From positions 2,820,001-2,884,000 of the forward strand of contig NC_014315.1 in assembly GCF_000143085.1 (NCBI RefSeq): DNA of 64,000 bases. Direction: 5' to 3'. Source of the DNA: Nitrosococcus watsonii C-113. GTDB lineage: Bacteria > Pseudomonadota > Gammaproteobacteria > Nitrosococcales > Nitrosococcaceae. The position numbers were made by a program, and so were the translations under genes. Below, piece by piece: positions 36,518 through 43,049 of this stretch. A model generated the notes under the pieces. It was not told where the DNA came from and ran no database searches. It saw only the letters and a program-made list of their open reading frames with translations. Each line of letters opens with the position of its first letter. The first letter of the stretch is position 1.

Positions 36518-37234
36518 ATGAGCGTTTACAGTCATACACGAGACGCTGGAGACCTTCTATCCGTTTCCGCGAAGAAAACCATTCCTTTTGACCAAAAAAT
36601 CAAAATGGATGGCCTGAAATTTCTTGGACGCCTCGTTGATAATTCGGTGCCAGCCGCGTTCTTTGACCCCCAGTATCGGGGCGTGATGGATAAGCTCAAG
36701 TACGGGAACGAAGGATCTCGCCAGCAGTTGCGAGCGCAGATGAAACAAATGCCGGAAGAGACAATATTTGATTTTGTTTCAGAAATTGCTCGAGTGCTCT
36801 GTCCTTCGGGACACTTGTTCCTTTGGATTGACAAGTTCCATCTGTGCGAGGGGACTTCGAGCTGGTTCGACGGAACGCCAATGAAAACTGTTGACCTGAT
36901 TACTTGGGACAAGGAGCGGATTGGTATGGGGTACCGTTCACGTCGCAAAGCTGAGTATTTACTTGTCGCCCAAAAGAAACCTGTCCGCGCGAAAGGCGTT
37001 TGGACGAACCACAGCATACCTGATGTTTATCAAGAGAGGTTTCAGCGTAATATGTCGTTTGCACATCCTAAGCCAATAGGACTGCAAGCAAAGCTAATTG
37101 ATGCCGTAACGAACTCCGGTGATGTCGTGATCGATCCTGCGGCAGGTTCTTTTTCGGTGCTCGCGGCGGCGCAACAAACAGGGCGCAAGTTCCTCGGCTG
37201 TGACATAGCATTAGGGGAATTCGAATGGTCTTGA
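36518..37234 (+). CDS. Solitary DNA (adenine or cytosine-N4) methyltransferase
   Basis: A 238-residue amino-methyltransferase. The catalytic motif IV is FFDPQYRG (DPQY instead of the usual DPPY), and the AdoMet motif I is [13 protein letters not shown] near the C terminus, so motif order is IV...I (beta-class-like). Between them, [17 protein letters not shown] and [14 protein letters not shown] fit the family. The protein is short for a beta-class enzyme and no restriction gene is adjacent, so it is an orphan. The ATG at 36518 is chosen because it follows the promoter just upstream; starts at 36398 and 36485 lie before or within that promoter. Confidence 0.8.
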   Translation: MSVYSHTRDAGDLLSVSAKKTIPFDQKIKMDGLKFLGRLVDNSVPAAFFDPQYRGVMDKLKYGNEGSRQQLRAQMKQMPEETIFDFVSEIARVLCPSGHLFLWIDKFHLCEGTSSWFDGTPMKTVDLITWDKERIGMGYRSRRKAEYLLVAQKKPVRAKGVWTNHSIPDVYQERFQRNMSFAHPKPIGLQAKLIDAVTNSGDVVIDPAAGSFSVLAAAQQTGRKFLGCDIALGEFEWS

Positions 37235-37340
37235 TGTCTTCTTCGCGCGGGCGCGCAGATGGCAAGTCAAACTACCGGTAGGCACGGGAGTTCGCTCTAC
37301 CGCCCAACAACCAAGTTCACCGGCAAAATAAAGCTGCATA

Positions 37341-37390
37341 GCGACGCGGAGTGGCGCAGGCAGCCGTTTGAGAGAGTCATCTCCTCGATT
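37341..37390. repeat. Degenerate half of the palindromic repeat element
   Basis: GCGACGCGGAGTGGCGCAGG and the following GCAGCCGTTT...TCATCTCCTCGATT match the right half of the ~138 bp element with several changes. The left half is absent. Confidence 0.5.
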
Positions 37391-37405
37391 TATGCCGCAC
37401 AGCGG

Positions 37406-37466
37406 CGCGAACGCCAGAAATCAGCGGCGCGGCTTTGCCGCGTCCGACTGCATGCGCTTGTTAGCG
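37406..37466 (-). repeat. attC-like site
   Basis: On the minus strand: core CGCTAAC (37466), arm AAGCGCATGCAGTCGGACG, loop arms GCGGCAAAGCCGC, and far core GTTCGCG (37406). It overlaps the 3' end of the antitoxin gene 37421-37738. Confidence 0.7.
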
Positions 37467-37738
37467 GATACGTCTTTGAGCGAGCCTGATATGTACTTAT
37501 GAATAATGCTTGATACCAGGGTTTGATAGGGAATACCTTCTTCTGATGCTTTCAGTTGAACGGCCTTCAAATCCCTATTGGAAATTCTAATATTTATCCG
37601 TTTGTCTTTGCGTACTGTGTTCTTTGCCGCACTGACTAGTTCAGCCCTTCGTTTTTTGGTAAGGACTGATTCAAATTCGCCGGCTTCGACAGCTTTGAGA
37701 AGCTGCTGCTCTTCTTTACTTAATTTAACATTACTCAT
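37421..37738 (-). CDS. Ribbon-helix-helix (CopG-like) antitoxin with attC-encoded tail
   Basis: A 105-residue antitoxin. The RHH DNA-binding part is RINIRISNRDLKAVQLKASE followed by GIPYQTLVSSIIHKYIS; the N-terminal half is charged and would contact the toxin. It pairs with the BrnT-like toxin upstream (ATGA overlap at 37735-37738). The last ~15 residues, ANKRMQSDAAKPRR, are encoded by the attC-like site and are not part of the fold. Confidence 0.82.
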   Translation of the reverse strand: MSNVKLSKEEQQLLKAVEAGEFESVLTKKRRAELVSAAKNTVRKDKRINIRISNRDLKAVQLKASEEGIPYQTLVSSIIHKYISGSLKDVSANKRMQSDAAKPRR

Positions 37739-38013
37739 GTATCGTCTCCAAGATAAAGCTTTGTAAATTTTCGGCTAGGGATGATTGTTTTTAGAAATAT
37801 TTCGTCCTCATTCTCGACGTATGGGACAAGATAGACGTAGTCTTCAACTGCTACGACGAAGATTCGTTGATGAGAGTAGTCTTGTGTATTTGGGTGGGCA
37901 ATTTCGTCCAGCAGGCCACCGTTTTCAATATAGAAGACAACTTCCTCGAAGGACATTCCTCGGTCAATAAGCAAGATCTCGTTCTTCTCTCCATTCCAAT
38001 TGTAGATCTTCAT
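37735..38013 (-). CDS. BrnT-like toxin
   Basis: A 92-residue RelE-superfamily toxin of the BrnT/DUF4258-like type: MKIYNWNGEKNEILLIDRGM then SFEEVVFYIENGG, DYSHQRIFVVAVEDYVYLVPYVE and the terminal FLKTIIPSRKFTKLYLG. It should be a ribonuclease neutralised by the downstream antitoxin. The start is preceded, 50-120 bases upstream, by the palindromic repeat copy at 38064-38131. First gene of the two-gene operon. Confidence 0.82.
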   Translation of the reverse strand: MKIYNWNGEKNEILLIDRGMSFEEVVFYIENGGLLDEIAHPNTQDYSHQRIFVVAVEDYVYLVPYVENEDEIFLKTIIPSRKFTKLYLGDDT

Positions 38014-38063
38014 GTGAAAGAGAGTAACATGGATGTGTGCATTATGTCATCAAACCAAACTTC

Positions 38064-38131
38064 CACAAGGCGAGCTCCTGCATACATAGGCGCACGGCGT
38101 CTGATGATGCAGGGGGTTCTGCCAGTCGAAC
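38064..38131. repeat. Palindromic repeat element, hairpin part
   Basis: CTCCTGCATACATAGGCGC...GATGATGCAGGGG then TTCTGCCAGTCGAAC. The left terminal inverted repeat is degenerate (GGCGAG). It ends in the GTCGAAC box that is also the far core of the attC at 38125-38199. Confidence 0.7.
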
Positions 38132-38199
38132 GGGCATTCGCGCCGGTTTGAAGCTGCAAAGCGGCAGAAAACCGGTCGCTATGCAACCATTGGTTATGC
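38125..38199 (-). repeat. attC-like site whose core supplies the higA stop
   Basis: On the minus strand: GCATAAC (38199-38193), arms GCGACCGGTTT and AAACCGGCGCG, far core GTTCGAC. The TAA in GCATAAC is the stop codon of the HigA gene ending at 38194. Confidence 0.75.
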
Positions 38200-38508
38200 C
38201 CTAGGCCCGGTTTCTGGCACAGAGCCCCACGGACGGATATTTTTCAACTGATCTTCAAGAGTATCCTTTGCAATCTCTGTGTCGTAGGCTGCTTGAGCCC
38301 GCAACCAATAACCGTTGGAAAGACCAAAAAAACGGCAGAGCCGGAGATCCGTGTCTGCAGTTATCGAACGCTTTCCGGCAATAATCTGACCGATTCTCTG
38401 AGCCGGCACTCCGATTTCTTTAGCCAAGCGGTATTGAGAAATCCCCATAGGCTCCAGAAATTCTTCTTTCAGCAACTCGCCTGGCGTTACAGCATCAATG
38501 TTCCGCAT
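38194..38508 (-). CDS. higA: HigA family antitoxin
   Basis: A 104-residue XRE-type helix-turn-helix antitoxin: VTPGELLKEEFLEPMGISQY then RLAKEIGVPAQRIGQIIAGK and DLRLCRFFGLSNGYWLRAQA. It represses its own operon with the toxin HigB, whose gene lies 10 bases upstream. The stop codon is formed by the attC core GCATAAC, which implies that the gene is a cassette. Confidence 0.88.
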   Translation of the reverse strand: MRNIDAVTPGELLKEEFLEPMGISQYRLAKEIGVPAQRIGQIIAGKRSITADTDLRLCRFFGLSNGYWLRAQAAYDTEIAKDTLEDQLKNIRPWGSVPETGPRA

Positions 38509-38518
38509 GAGCTACCTC

Positions 38519-38800
38519 CTAATAATGGTAATCAACAATTTCGACATCTTCCGCACCGGCCTTCGTCCAACGAAAGCAAACCCGGAACCGCCTGTTGATT
38601 CGAATGCTGTGCTGACCCTGGTGGTCACCAGACAACGCTTCCAACCTATTGCCGGGCGGTACTTTAAGATCATCAAGCTGACTGGCAGCCTGGAGTTGCC
38701 TGATCTTCCTCAACGCAACACGCTCAAAGTTGACAAAGCGCTTGATGCGACGACCGTTTGCCAGCTTTTCGGTATCCTTACACTTGAACGATAGGATCAT
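38519..38800 (-). CDS. higB: HigB-type toxin
   Basis: A 93-residue RelE-superfamily mRNA interferase: ILSFKCKDTEKLANGRRIKR, then LDDLKVPPGNRLEALSGDHQ and the core HSIRINRRFRVCFRWT...VEIVDYHY. The two conserved Arg of INRRFRVCF are in place. It is followed by higA. About 70 bases upstream of its start is the palindromic element 38871-38951. Confidence 0.88.
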   Translation of the reverse strand: MILSFKCKDTEKLANGRRIKRFVNFERVALRKIRQLQAASQLDDLKVPPGNRLEALSGDHQGQHSIRINRRFRVCFRWTKAGAEDVEIVDYHY

Positions 38801-38870
38801 GACTTAATAATAACGCAACGAGACAATAACGCAAAACGTTACTATTGAGTAAGCTCTTAGTGAAGGGCAC

Positions 38871-38951
38871 AATCGAGGAGTTGATGGGTGGGTTCTCCTG
38901 CATACACAGGCGCACGGCATCTGATGATGCAGGAGGTTCTGCCAGTCGAAC
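38871..38951. repeat. Palindromic repeat element
   Basis: Starts AATCGAGGAGTTGATGGGTG, has the hairpin TCCTGCATACACAGG...GATGATGCAGGA and ends GTTCTGCCAGTCGAAC. The right-hand part (GACGCGGAGCGGCGCGGGCA) continues to about 38985 without a recognisable right terminal repeat. Confidence 0.75.
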
Positions 38952-39018
38952 GGTTGTTTGCGACGCGGAGCGGCGCGGGCAGCCGTGTGGCGCCGTCGGC
39001 TAGAGCGCCGAGTTAGGC
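38945..39018 (-). repeat. attC-like site
   Basis: On the minus strand: GCCTAAC (39018-39012), arms GGCGCTCTAGCCGACGGCGC, and far core GTTCGAC (38951-38945). It lies 13 bases after the stop of the HigA gene 39031-39327. Confidence 0.7.
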
Positions 39019-39030
39019 CAAATATAAGCA

Positions 39031-39327
39031 TTAAGCAACATGGGTTTTCACAGGCGTAACGTGAATATCGGCGCAATGCTGACGAGTTTGCCAGAGATCA
39101 TAGGCGTTCTGCAGCCTGAGCCAGTGAGCGGCATTCGGCTTGCCGAATGCCATTTCAAGCCGCAACGCCATCTCCGGCGTAACTACACCACGACCGTTGA
39201 GTACCTTGGAAAGAGTCTTTCGACTTATACTCAAATGACGGGCAGCCTCAGTGACCGATAGCCCCAAAGGCTCAATTACCAGTTCTCTTAGAATCTCGCC
39301 TGGATGAGCGGGATTATGCATATTCAT
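39031..39327 (-). CDS. higA: HigA family antitoxin
   Basis: A 98-residue HigA antitoxin ([20 protein letters not shown], then [20 protein letters not shown] and [20 protein letters not shown]). The helix-turn-helix is at about residues 22-45. Its toxin gene lies 13 bases upstream. It is one of three HigBA pairs in the region; their sequences differ enough that recent duplication is unlikely. Confidence 0.9.
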   Translation of the reverse strand: MNMHNPAHPGEILRELVIEPLGLSVTEAARHLSISRKTLSKVLNGRGVVTPEMALRLEMAFGKPNAAHWLRLQNAYDLWQTRQHCADIHVTPVKTHVA

Positions 39328-39339
39328 GAGCCAATCTCA

Positions 39340-39618
39340 TCAGTGATAATCTTCGTAATTCACAGTTTCTGCATCACGGCCCACAAAGCGAAACGTCACG
39401 CGCCAGTTGCCACTGACCTTAACCGCCCAAACACCCTCACGATTACCCTTAAGTTCGTGTAATCCAAGACCGGGCAAATTCATGTCCTCCGAACCTTCCG
39501 CTTGATCCAGGTTAGAGAGGATTAGCCGCAGTTGCGTAGCATGTTTCGCTTGAATGCCCGACTTGCTACCAGTTTGGTAAAACCGTTCCATGCCTTTGTG
39601 AGCAAAACTCCTAATCAT
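39340..39618 (-). CDS. higB: HigB-type toxin
   Basis: A 92-residue HigB toxin: MIRSFAHKGMERFYQTGSK, GIQAKHATQLRLILSNLDQA, and the core VWAVKVSGNWRVTFRFVGRD ending NYEDYH. The Arg of NWRVTFRF is the usual catalytic residue. A pair of palindromes just upstream (39627-39663) probably binds the HigA complex. Confidence 0.9.
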   Translation of the reverse strand: MIRSFAHKGMERFYQTGSKSGIQAKHATQLRLILSNLDQAEGSEDMNLPGLGLHELKGNREGVWAVKVSGNWRVTFRFVGRDAETVNYEDYH

Positions 39619-39626
39619 TAAGGATT

Positions 39627-39665
39627 GTAACCGCTGAGGTTACGGTATGCAACCTTGTAGGTTAC
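39627..39665 (-). promoter_or_regulatory. Two operator palindromes upstream of higBA
   Basis: GTAACC-GCTGA-GGTTAC (39627-39643) and AACC-TTGTA-GGTT (39651-39663) share arms and the five-base spacer, centred about 22 bases apart on one face of DNA, 8-45 bases upstream of the higB start. Likely HigA binding sites. Confidence 0.6.
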
Positions 39666-39909
39666 GCCCCCTAGATACGAGGTCTAACGACCAGAAGCAT
39701 TGGATTAACTCTGATAATACATCAACAATTTCGTATGCTTTATGATGGAACTCAGCAAGCTCAGCTACAGTGTAGGAAACAAAGCCCCTTCTATGCTTCT
39801 TCCTTTCAGGGATGCCTCCGGAGAAGTTCGTGCCGAAGATTTCATCGTCATTACTCCGTGACCAGCAAAAATGAGCGAATTTGTTTCTGGCTGATCTGAG
39901 TTGCGTAAT
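39640..39909 (-). pseudogene. Truncated cassette protein with a HEPN-like RxxxxH motif
   Basis: An 89-codon minus-strand frame, open between a TAG at 39912-39910 and a TAA at 39642-39640, has no start codon. It reads ITQLRSARNKFAHFCWSRSN near the beginning, then FVSYTVAELAEFHHKAYEIV. RNKFAH fits the Rx4-6H motif of HEPN-type RNases and the flanking pattern resembles RNxxAHxxW in HEPN-like proteins. I take it as the 3' remnant of such a gene. It overlaps the higBA operator. Function and family are inference. Confidence 0.45.
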
Positions 39910-40007
39910 CTAATTATTTATGCGGTCGCAAGACAGAACACCACGGGTTTACCCGTGGATGAATGAGCCCGGCTGCGGTATGTTGTGGATTTATTTTTGT
40001 TTCACTG

Positions 40008-40040
40008 TATAATGTGTATTTATTAACTAATTATACACAT
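40008..40040 (+). promoter_or_regulatory. vapBC -10 box and operator palindrome
   Basis: TATAAT at 40008-40013 is followed by the inverted repeat ATGTGTAT (40012-40019) / ATACACAT (40033-40040), which ends 7 bases before the antitoxin ATG. The layout suggests autorepression by VapBC. The -35 is weak (TTGTGG at 39983). Confidence 0.6.
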
Positions 40041-40046
40041 ATTCCC

Positions 40047-40241
40047 ATGAGAACAAATATTGTAATTGACGATAAATTGATGGCAGAGGCTTTAAAAGCT
40101 ACCGGTTTAAGAACCAAAAAGGAAGCTGTAGAAGAAGGTCTCAAACTACTGGTTAAGCGGAATAAACAACAGGCTATCCGTAAGCTTCGAGGTAAGTTGC
40201 ATTGGGAAGGTGATTTAGAAGAGCTGAGAGGGGGCAAGTGA
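40047..40241 (+). CDS. vapB: VapB-type antitoxin
   Basis: A 64-residue antitoxin of the VapB/type II RHH group: MRTNIVIDDKLMAEALKATG then LRTKKEAVEEGLKLLVKRNK. The N-terminal ribbon-helix-helix binds DNA; the C-terminal tail KLHWEGDLEELRG would fill the toxin groove. The ATG at 40047 is chosen because the operator lies just before it; upstream in-frame starts would be in the promoter. GTGA overlap with vapC. Confidence 0.88.
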   Translation: MRTNIVIDDKLMAEALKATGLRTKKEAVEEGLKLLVKRNKQQAIRKLRGKLHWEGDLEELRGGK

Positions 40242-40639
40242 TTCTTGCCGATACCGGTGTTTGGATAGATTACTTCAACGGTGCAGTAAACGAAAAAACT
40301 GATCTCCTTGATTTTGCGCTGGATGAAGGGACCATTGCCATGGGGGATCTAATTCTTTTGGAGATACTCCAGGGTTTTCGCGAAGATAGCGAATATAATA
40401 AAGCAAAGCGAACTTTGACCACTCTCGACCAGTACGAGTTATTTGGTCGACATATGGTTGATAAGTGTGCCGATAATTATCGATTTCTGAGAAAAAAGGG
40501 AATTACCATCAGGAAAACTGCCGACCTTATAATTGCTACATTTTGCATTGATAACAGATTTCAGCTGCTATTTTCTGACAAAGACTTTGCCCCTTTCGCG
40601 GACTATTTAAATCTGGAGCAGTTTCAACCAAAAACATAA
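40238..40639 (+). CDS. vapC: VapC-type PIN-domain ribonuclease toxin
   Basis: A 133-residue PIN-domain toxin. Acidic active-site residues are visible: D5 in LADTGVWIDYF, the Glu in LLEILQGF, the Asp in KTADLIIATFCI, and the Asp of FSDKDFAPFADYL. GTG start at 40238 overlapping the vapB stop. The TAA stop lies in an ACATAAC box, the left core of an attC-like site that is now split by two insertion sequences. Unlike most neighbours this cassette is on the plus strand. Confidence 0.9.
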   Translation: MILADTGVWIDYFNGAVNEKTDLLDFALDEGTIAMGDLILLEILQGFREDSEYNKAKRTLTTLDQYELFGRHMVDKCADNYRFLRKKGITIRKTADLIIATFCIDNRFQLLFSDKDFAPFADYLNLEQFQPKT

Positions 40640-40663
40640 CGCCACGCATCACCGGCAGCAAAA
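40634..40663 (+). repeat. Left arm of a split attC-like site
   Basis: ACATAAC (40634-40640), containing the vapC stop, followed by GCCACGCATCACCGGCAGC. The right arm and core (GTTATGC) are at 42014-42042, beyond two insertion sequences. Confidence 0.55.
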
Positions 40664-41093
40664 GTGGACACCATTGTGGTGGACTGATTGGCTTAGAACT
40701 CTATGGGTGAACGATACCCCAAAGACGAGTGAAGGCGGTAACGATTGTAAAACTCGACGTAGCTGCGCACTGCGGCGCGCAGTGCGTGATCGGTAGTGAA
40801 GTGCTGGCGGTGATACCTGTCTGATTTCATCGTCTTGTTCCACGACTCCATGTGCGCATTGTCAGTCATGCGGCGCGGTCGGTTGAGGCTTTGCACCAAA
40901 TCGGTGCGGGCCAATGCCCGCTTGTACTTGTCCGCCAGAAACTCCACACCGCGGTCGCTGTGTACCAGGGTTCCTGGCGGCGGCTGGCTTAGTCGAACAG
41001 CCACCGACTTGAATTCAGCGCTGTAACGGTTCGTGGTACGAGGGCCAGGTTTGACCATGGGACACTCCTGAATGGTTAGGTCAAGGTGTCCAC
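40664..41093 (-). mobile_element. Internally deleted IS3-family insertion sequence
   Basis: A 430-base element bounded by inverted ends GTGGACACC(A)TTG (left) and GGTGGACACC-TTG (right, minus strand). It encodes 121 residues on the minus strand (41058-40693). The first ~25 ([20 protein letters not shown]) are the start of OrfA; they run in frame into the end of the OrfB catalytic domain ([48 protein letters not shown]). About 600-700 bases between are missing, including the first catalytic Asp. It cannot move on its own but keeps both ends. Confidence 0.8.
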
Positions 41094-41112
41094 CAAAGCG
41101 GAGGAACTATAG

Positions 41113-41646
41113 TCATTTCATTGAATTATAAGACAATATAAGTTGGTCGATTGTTGTGTTTTGAGGGATGGATTTTCTCCTTTTTTTCATGGCGCCGAAT
41201 GTTTTTTCTATGGGGTTAAAGTCTGGCGAGTAAGGCGGCAATGGTATGACCATGTGATAAGCCGGCGCCACGAACTTCTGAATACGTTTATGCTTGTGGA
41301 AGCTGGCGTTATCCATGACGATGATGGTGGGTTCATCCAGCTTTTTCATCAGGCATCGCTCAATCCATGTTTCCACAAGAGCTGCTGTACATGAGCCTTC
41401 AAAAAGGATGGGAGCCAGCCATTTTTTCTGACGTCCCGATGCATTGTGACGTTGCGCCATGATCAGATTGGTTCTGCGCTTGCGTTTTCCGCTCACAAGA
41501 CCAAGAATTTTTTGCCCCTTTGTTACCCAGCCCATATCTCTATAGCAAGGCGCATCAAAGCCAGTCTCATCAATGTAAATCAGGTTCTTAAAGCCCCTCA
41601 TGCGATGCTCGGCGCGGAGCTTTTCCAAATACTCCTGCCTTTTCAT
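41113..41646 (-). CDS. IS630-family transposase, catalytic (DDE) part
   Basis: A 177-residue segment with the IS630 catalytic triad: IYIDETGFD, TIIVMDNASFHKH and SPDFNPIEKTFGAMKK. It lacks the DNA-binding part, which is in the preceding frame. The frame is +1 relative to that one and stays open back to a run of eight A (plus-strand T at 41674-41681): SERCTMKRQEYLEKLR is continuous with IVKK across the run. Slippage there would give a full transposase. ATG at 41646 may allow separate expression. Confidence 0.85.
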   Translation of the reverse strand: MKRQEYLEKLRAEHRMRGFKNLIYIDETGFDAPCYRDMGWVTKGQKILGLVSGKRKRRTNLIMAQRHNASGRQKKWLAPILFEGSCTAALVETWIERCLMKKLDEPTIIVMDNASFHKHKRIQKFVAPAYHMVIPLPPYSPDFNPIEKTFGAMKKRRKSIPQNTTIDQLILSYNSMK

Positions 41647-41659
41647 AGTACAGCGCTCG

Positions 41660-41986
41660 CTATACCCGCGCTCTTTTTTTTACGATGCCCAAGCGCTTGA
41701 GCGCATAGTGCATTCCGCTCACAGCAACGCCAAAAATCTCAGCACGCTCATGCAAGAACATATCGGGATGGTCCTTAACATGTTTCTTTAAAGCCTCTTT
41801 ATCAATCTTGCGATCTCTCGAACCATGAATTTTCGGGGTTAAATCTTCCATATCAAGCCATCTGTATAGAGTAGAGCGGGAAAAACCGAAAAGACGGGAT
41901 GCTTCAACCTTACTGCCGCCGTTTTTTATGTACGAGAGCGCGGCCTCTCTCAAATCAAGTGAATAAGTCATGCTAAAGCATAACAT
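41660..41986 (-). CDS. IS630-family transposase, helix-turn-helix part
   Basis: A 108-residue N-terminal transposase part: MTYSLDLREAALSYIKNGGS, then KVEASRLFGFSRSTLYRWLD and the second helix-turn-helix region HERAEIFGVAVSGMHYALKRLGI. It ends five residues after the A8 run. The usual IS630 N-terminal domain binds the inverted ends. A true start at the third codon group (MTYSLDL, 41971) is likely. Confidence 0.82.
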   Translation of the reverse strand: MLCFSMTYSLDLREAALSYIKNGGSKVEASRLFGFSRSTLYRWLDMEDLTPKIHGSRDRKIDKEALKKHVKDHPDMFLHERAEIFGVAVSGMHYALKRLGIVKKRARV

Positions 41987-42013
41987 GTCCCATAATTAAA
42001 TGAAATAACTATA

Positions 42014-42042
42014 TCGTCCCCTGCTGGCTGGCCTTGTTATGC
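42014..42042 (-). repeat. Right arm of the attC-like site split by insertion sequences
   Basis: On the minus strand GCATAAC (42042-42036) followed by AAGGCCAGCCAGCAGG. The TAA stop of the gene 42044-42397 is directly adjacent. The other arm is at 40634-40663. Confidence 0.55.
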
Positions 42043-42043
42043 A

Positions 42044-42397
42044 TTAGTTGCAGTAGGTTGAGCTTCCTACCTTTCTGCAAGTTGTACCGTCAGAGCCATA
42101 GGTAGCGTTTCCAATCCGGCGTACAGTGCTACCGTCTGAATTATACAGAGTGTTCCCGATTTGCCTTGAGGACGAACCATCGGAGTTATATGTGCTATTG
42201 CCAATTCTCCTGGATGAACTGCCATCGGAGCCGTAGGTGGTGTTGCCGATGCCTCTATAGCTCGTTCCATCTGAGCCATAGGTTGTACCCCCGATATTTC
42301 GATAAGAAGTTCCAGACTGGCCATGCAGATATTCCTCTGCTTGAACGATGCCAGAGATAAAGATGCTTGCAACTATAGCCAATATTACTTTTTTCAT
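42044..42397 (-). CDS. Secreted protein made of 15-residue repeats, cassette gene
   Basis: A 117-residue exported protein of unknown function. The signal peptide is MKKVILAIVASIFISGIVQA. The mature part has five tandem repeats of 15 residues of the type GNTTYGSDGSSSRRI (variants GGTTYGSDGTSYRGI, GNSTYNSDGSSSRQI, GNTLYNSDGSTVRRI, GNATYGSDGTTCRKV), closed by GSSTYCN with a Cys. The pattern predicts a beta-rich solenoid or fibre. The stop adjoins an attC-like core, and the next attC lies 26 bases before its start. Confidence 0.7.
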   Translation of the reverse strand: MKKVILAIVASIFISGIVQAEEYLHGQSGTSYRNIGGTTYGSDGTSYRGIGNTTYGSDGSSSRRIGNSTYNSDGSSSRQIGNTLYNSDGSTVRRIGNATYGSDGTTCRKVGSSTYCN

Positions 42398-42422
42398 AGG
42401 ATGTACTCCTTTCTGGTTGATT

Positions 42423-42485
42423 GCATAACGACCAAGCTAACCACCGCCGACGAAGGAGGCGTCCGAGTTGAGCACCGAGTTAGGC
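42423..42485 (-). repeat. attC-like site (63 bases, canonical)
   Basis: On the minus strand GCCTAAC (42485-42479), arms TCGGTGCTCAACTCGGACG and GGCGGTGGTTAGCTTGGTC, and GTTATGC (42429-42423). Boxes, spacing and asymmetric arms are those of a short attC. The HicB stop is three bases from the first box. Confidence 0.82.
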
Positions 42486-42487
42486 AT

Positions 42488-42703
42488 TTATCCTCCGGAA
42501 CAACCTTTTACTCGCTTGCCGTTTATTAGGAATTCACATTCAAAATGACGAATAACATCTTCAACAACCTCACATAATTCACCGTATAGTCTTACTGGAT
42601 CATCTCCGTGAATTCCTGTAATCAAGCCAGGGCATTTTCCAATATAAGTTTGATCTTCTTCACTCCACTCGACCCATTTATGATACTGATCGATCTTTTT
42701 CAT
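42488..42703 (-). CDS. HicB-like antitoxin
   Basis: A 71-residue HicB-fold antitoxin (YHKWVEWSEEDQTYIGKCPG, then LITGIHGDDPVRLYGELCEV). It lacks a C-terminal DNA-binding domain, as short HicB proteins do. Its ATG overlaps the stop of the upstream hicA frame (ATGA at 42700-42703). The toxin gene has a frameshift, so this may now be an orphan antitoxin. Confidence 0.75.
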   Translation of the reverse strand: MKKIDQYHKWVEWSEEDQTYIGKCPGLITGIHGDDPVRLYGELCEVVEDVIRHFECEFLINGKRVKGCSGG

Positions 42704-42905
42704 TTCTTCACCGTTTCTATGGCTTGTTTCATCTGCTTTTCTTGATAAGGTTTCGCGTCGTCACCCCAGCCTTTCCGCTGAGCGTCACGGCACTGGCATA
42801 CTTGGTATGCGCAAATTTGCGATGCGATCCTTTACCGCCACCTGAGATTTCGTAAAACCCAACTTCTTTTAGATCTTGGATAAGCTCTCTAATTTTTCTT
42901 GCCAT
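42700..42905 (-). pseudogene. HicA toxin gene with a one-base frameshift
   Basis: From ATG 42905 the frame gives MARKIRELIQDLKEVGFYEI, then GGGKGSHRKFAHTKYASAVT, a good HicA with its active-site His in GSHRKF. After LSGKAG it runs into VTTRNLIKKSR and a stop. The expected end (GDDAKPYQEKQMKQAIETVK, then K and TGA overlapping hicB) is in the next frame, starting at the GGGG run near 42763-42766. A one-base change there restores the gene, so it is recently broken or misread. Confidence 0.75.
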
Positions 42906-43049
42906 GTTTGCAAATTCAATCTACGGCAGCAAACCGCGCGATACCTAACAGTTAAATAGTTCAACATCTATGCCCTGGATTCTCTCGCCAAGCCTCTTTT
43001 GCAGGTAGTGACAAACTCAGCTTCTGTTGGTGATGGTTGTGTATCGTAA

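Larger units (their letters stand above)
41108..42013 (-). mobile_element. IS630-family insertion sequence flanked by TA
   Basis: About 906 bases. The ends are inverted: TATAGTCATTTCATTGAATT at the left and TATAGTTATTTCATTTAATT at the right (minus strand). Each begins with TA, the usual IS630 target duplication. The two minus-strand reading frames (41986-41660 and 41646-41113) encode the helix-turn-helix and the DDE domain. The element lies inside an attC-like site, next to the deleted IS3 element. Confidence 0.85.
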
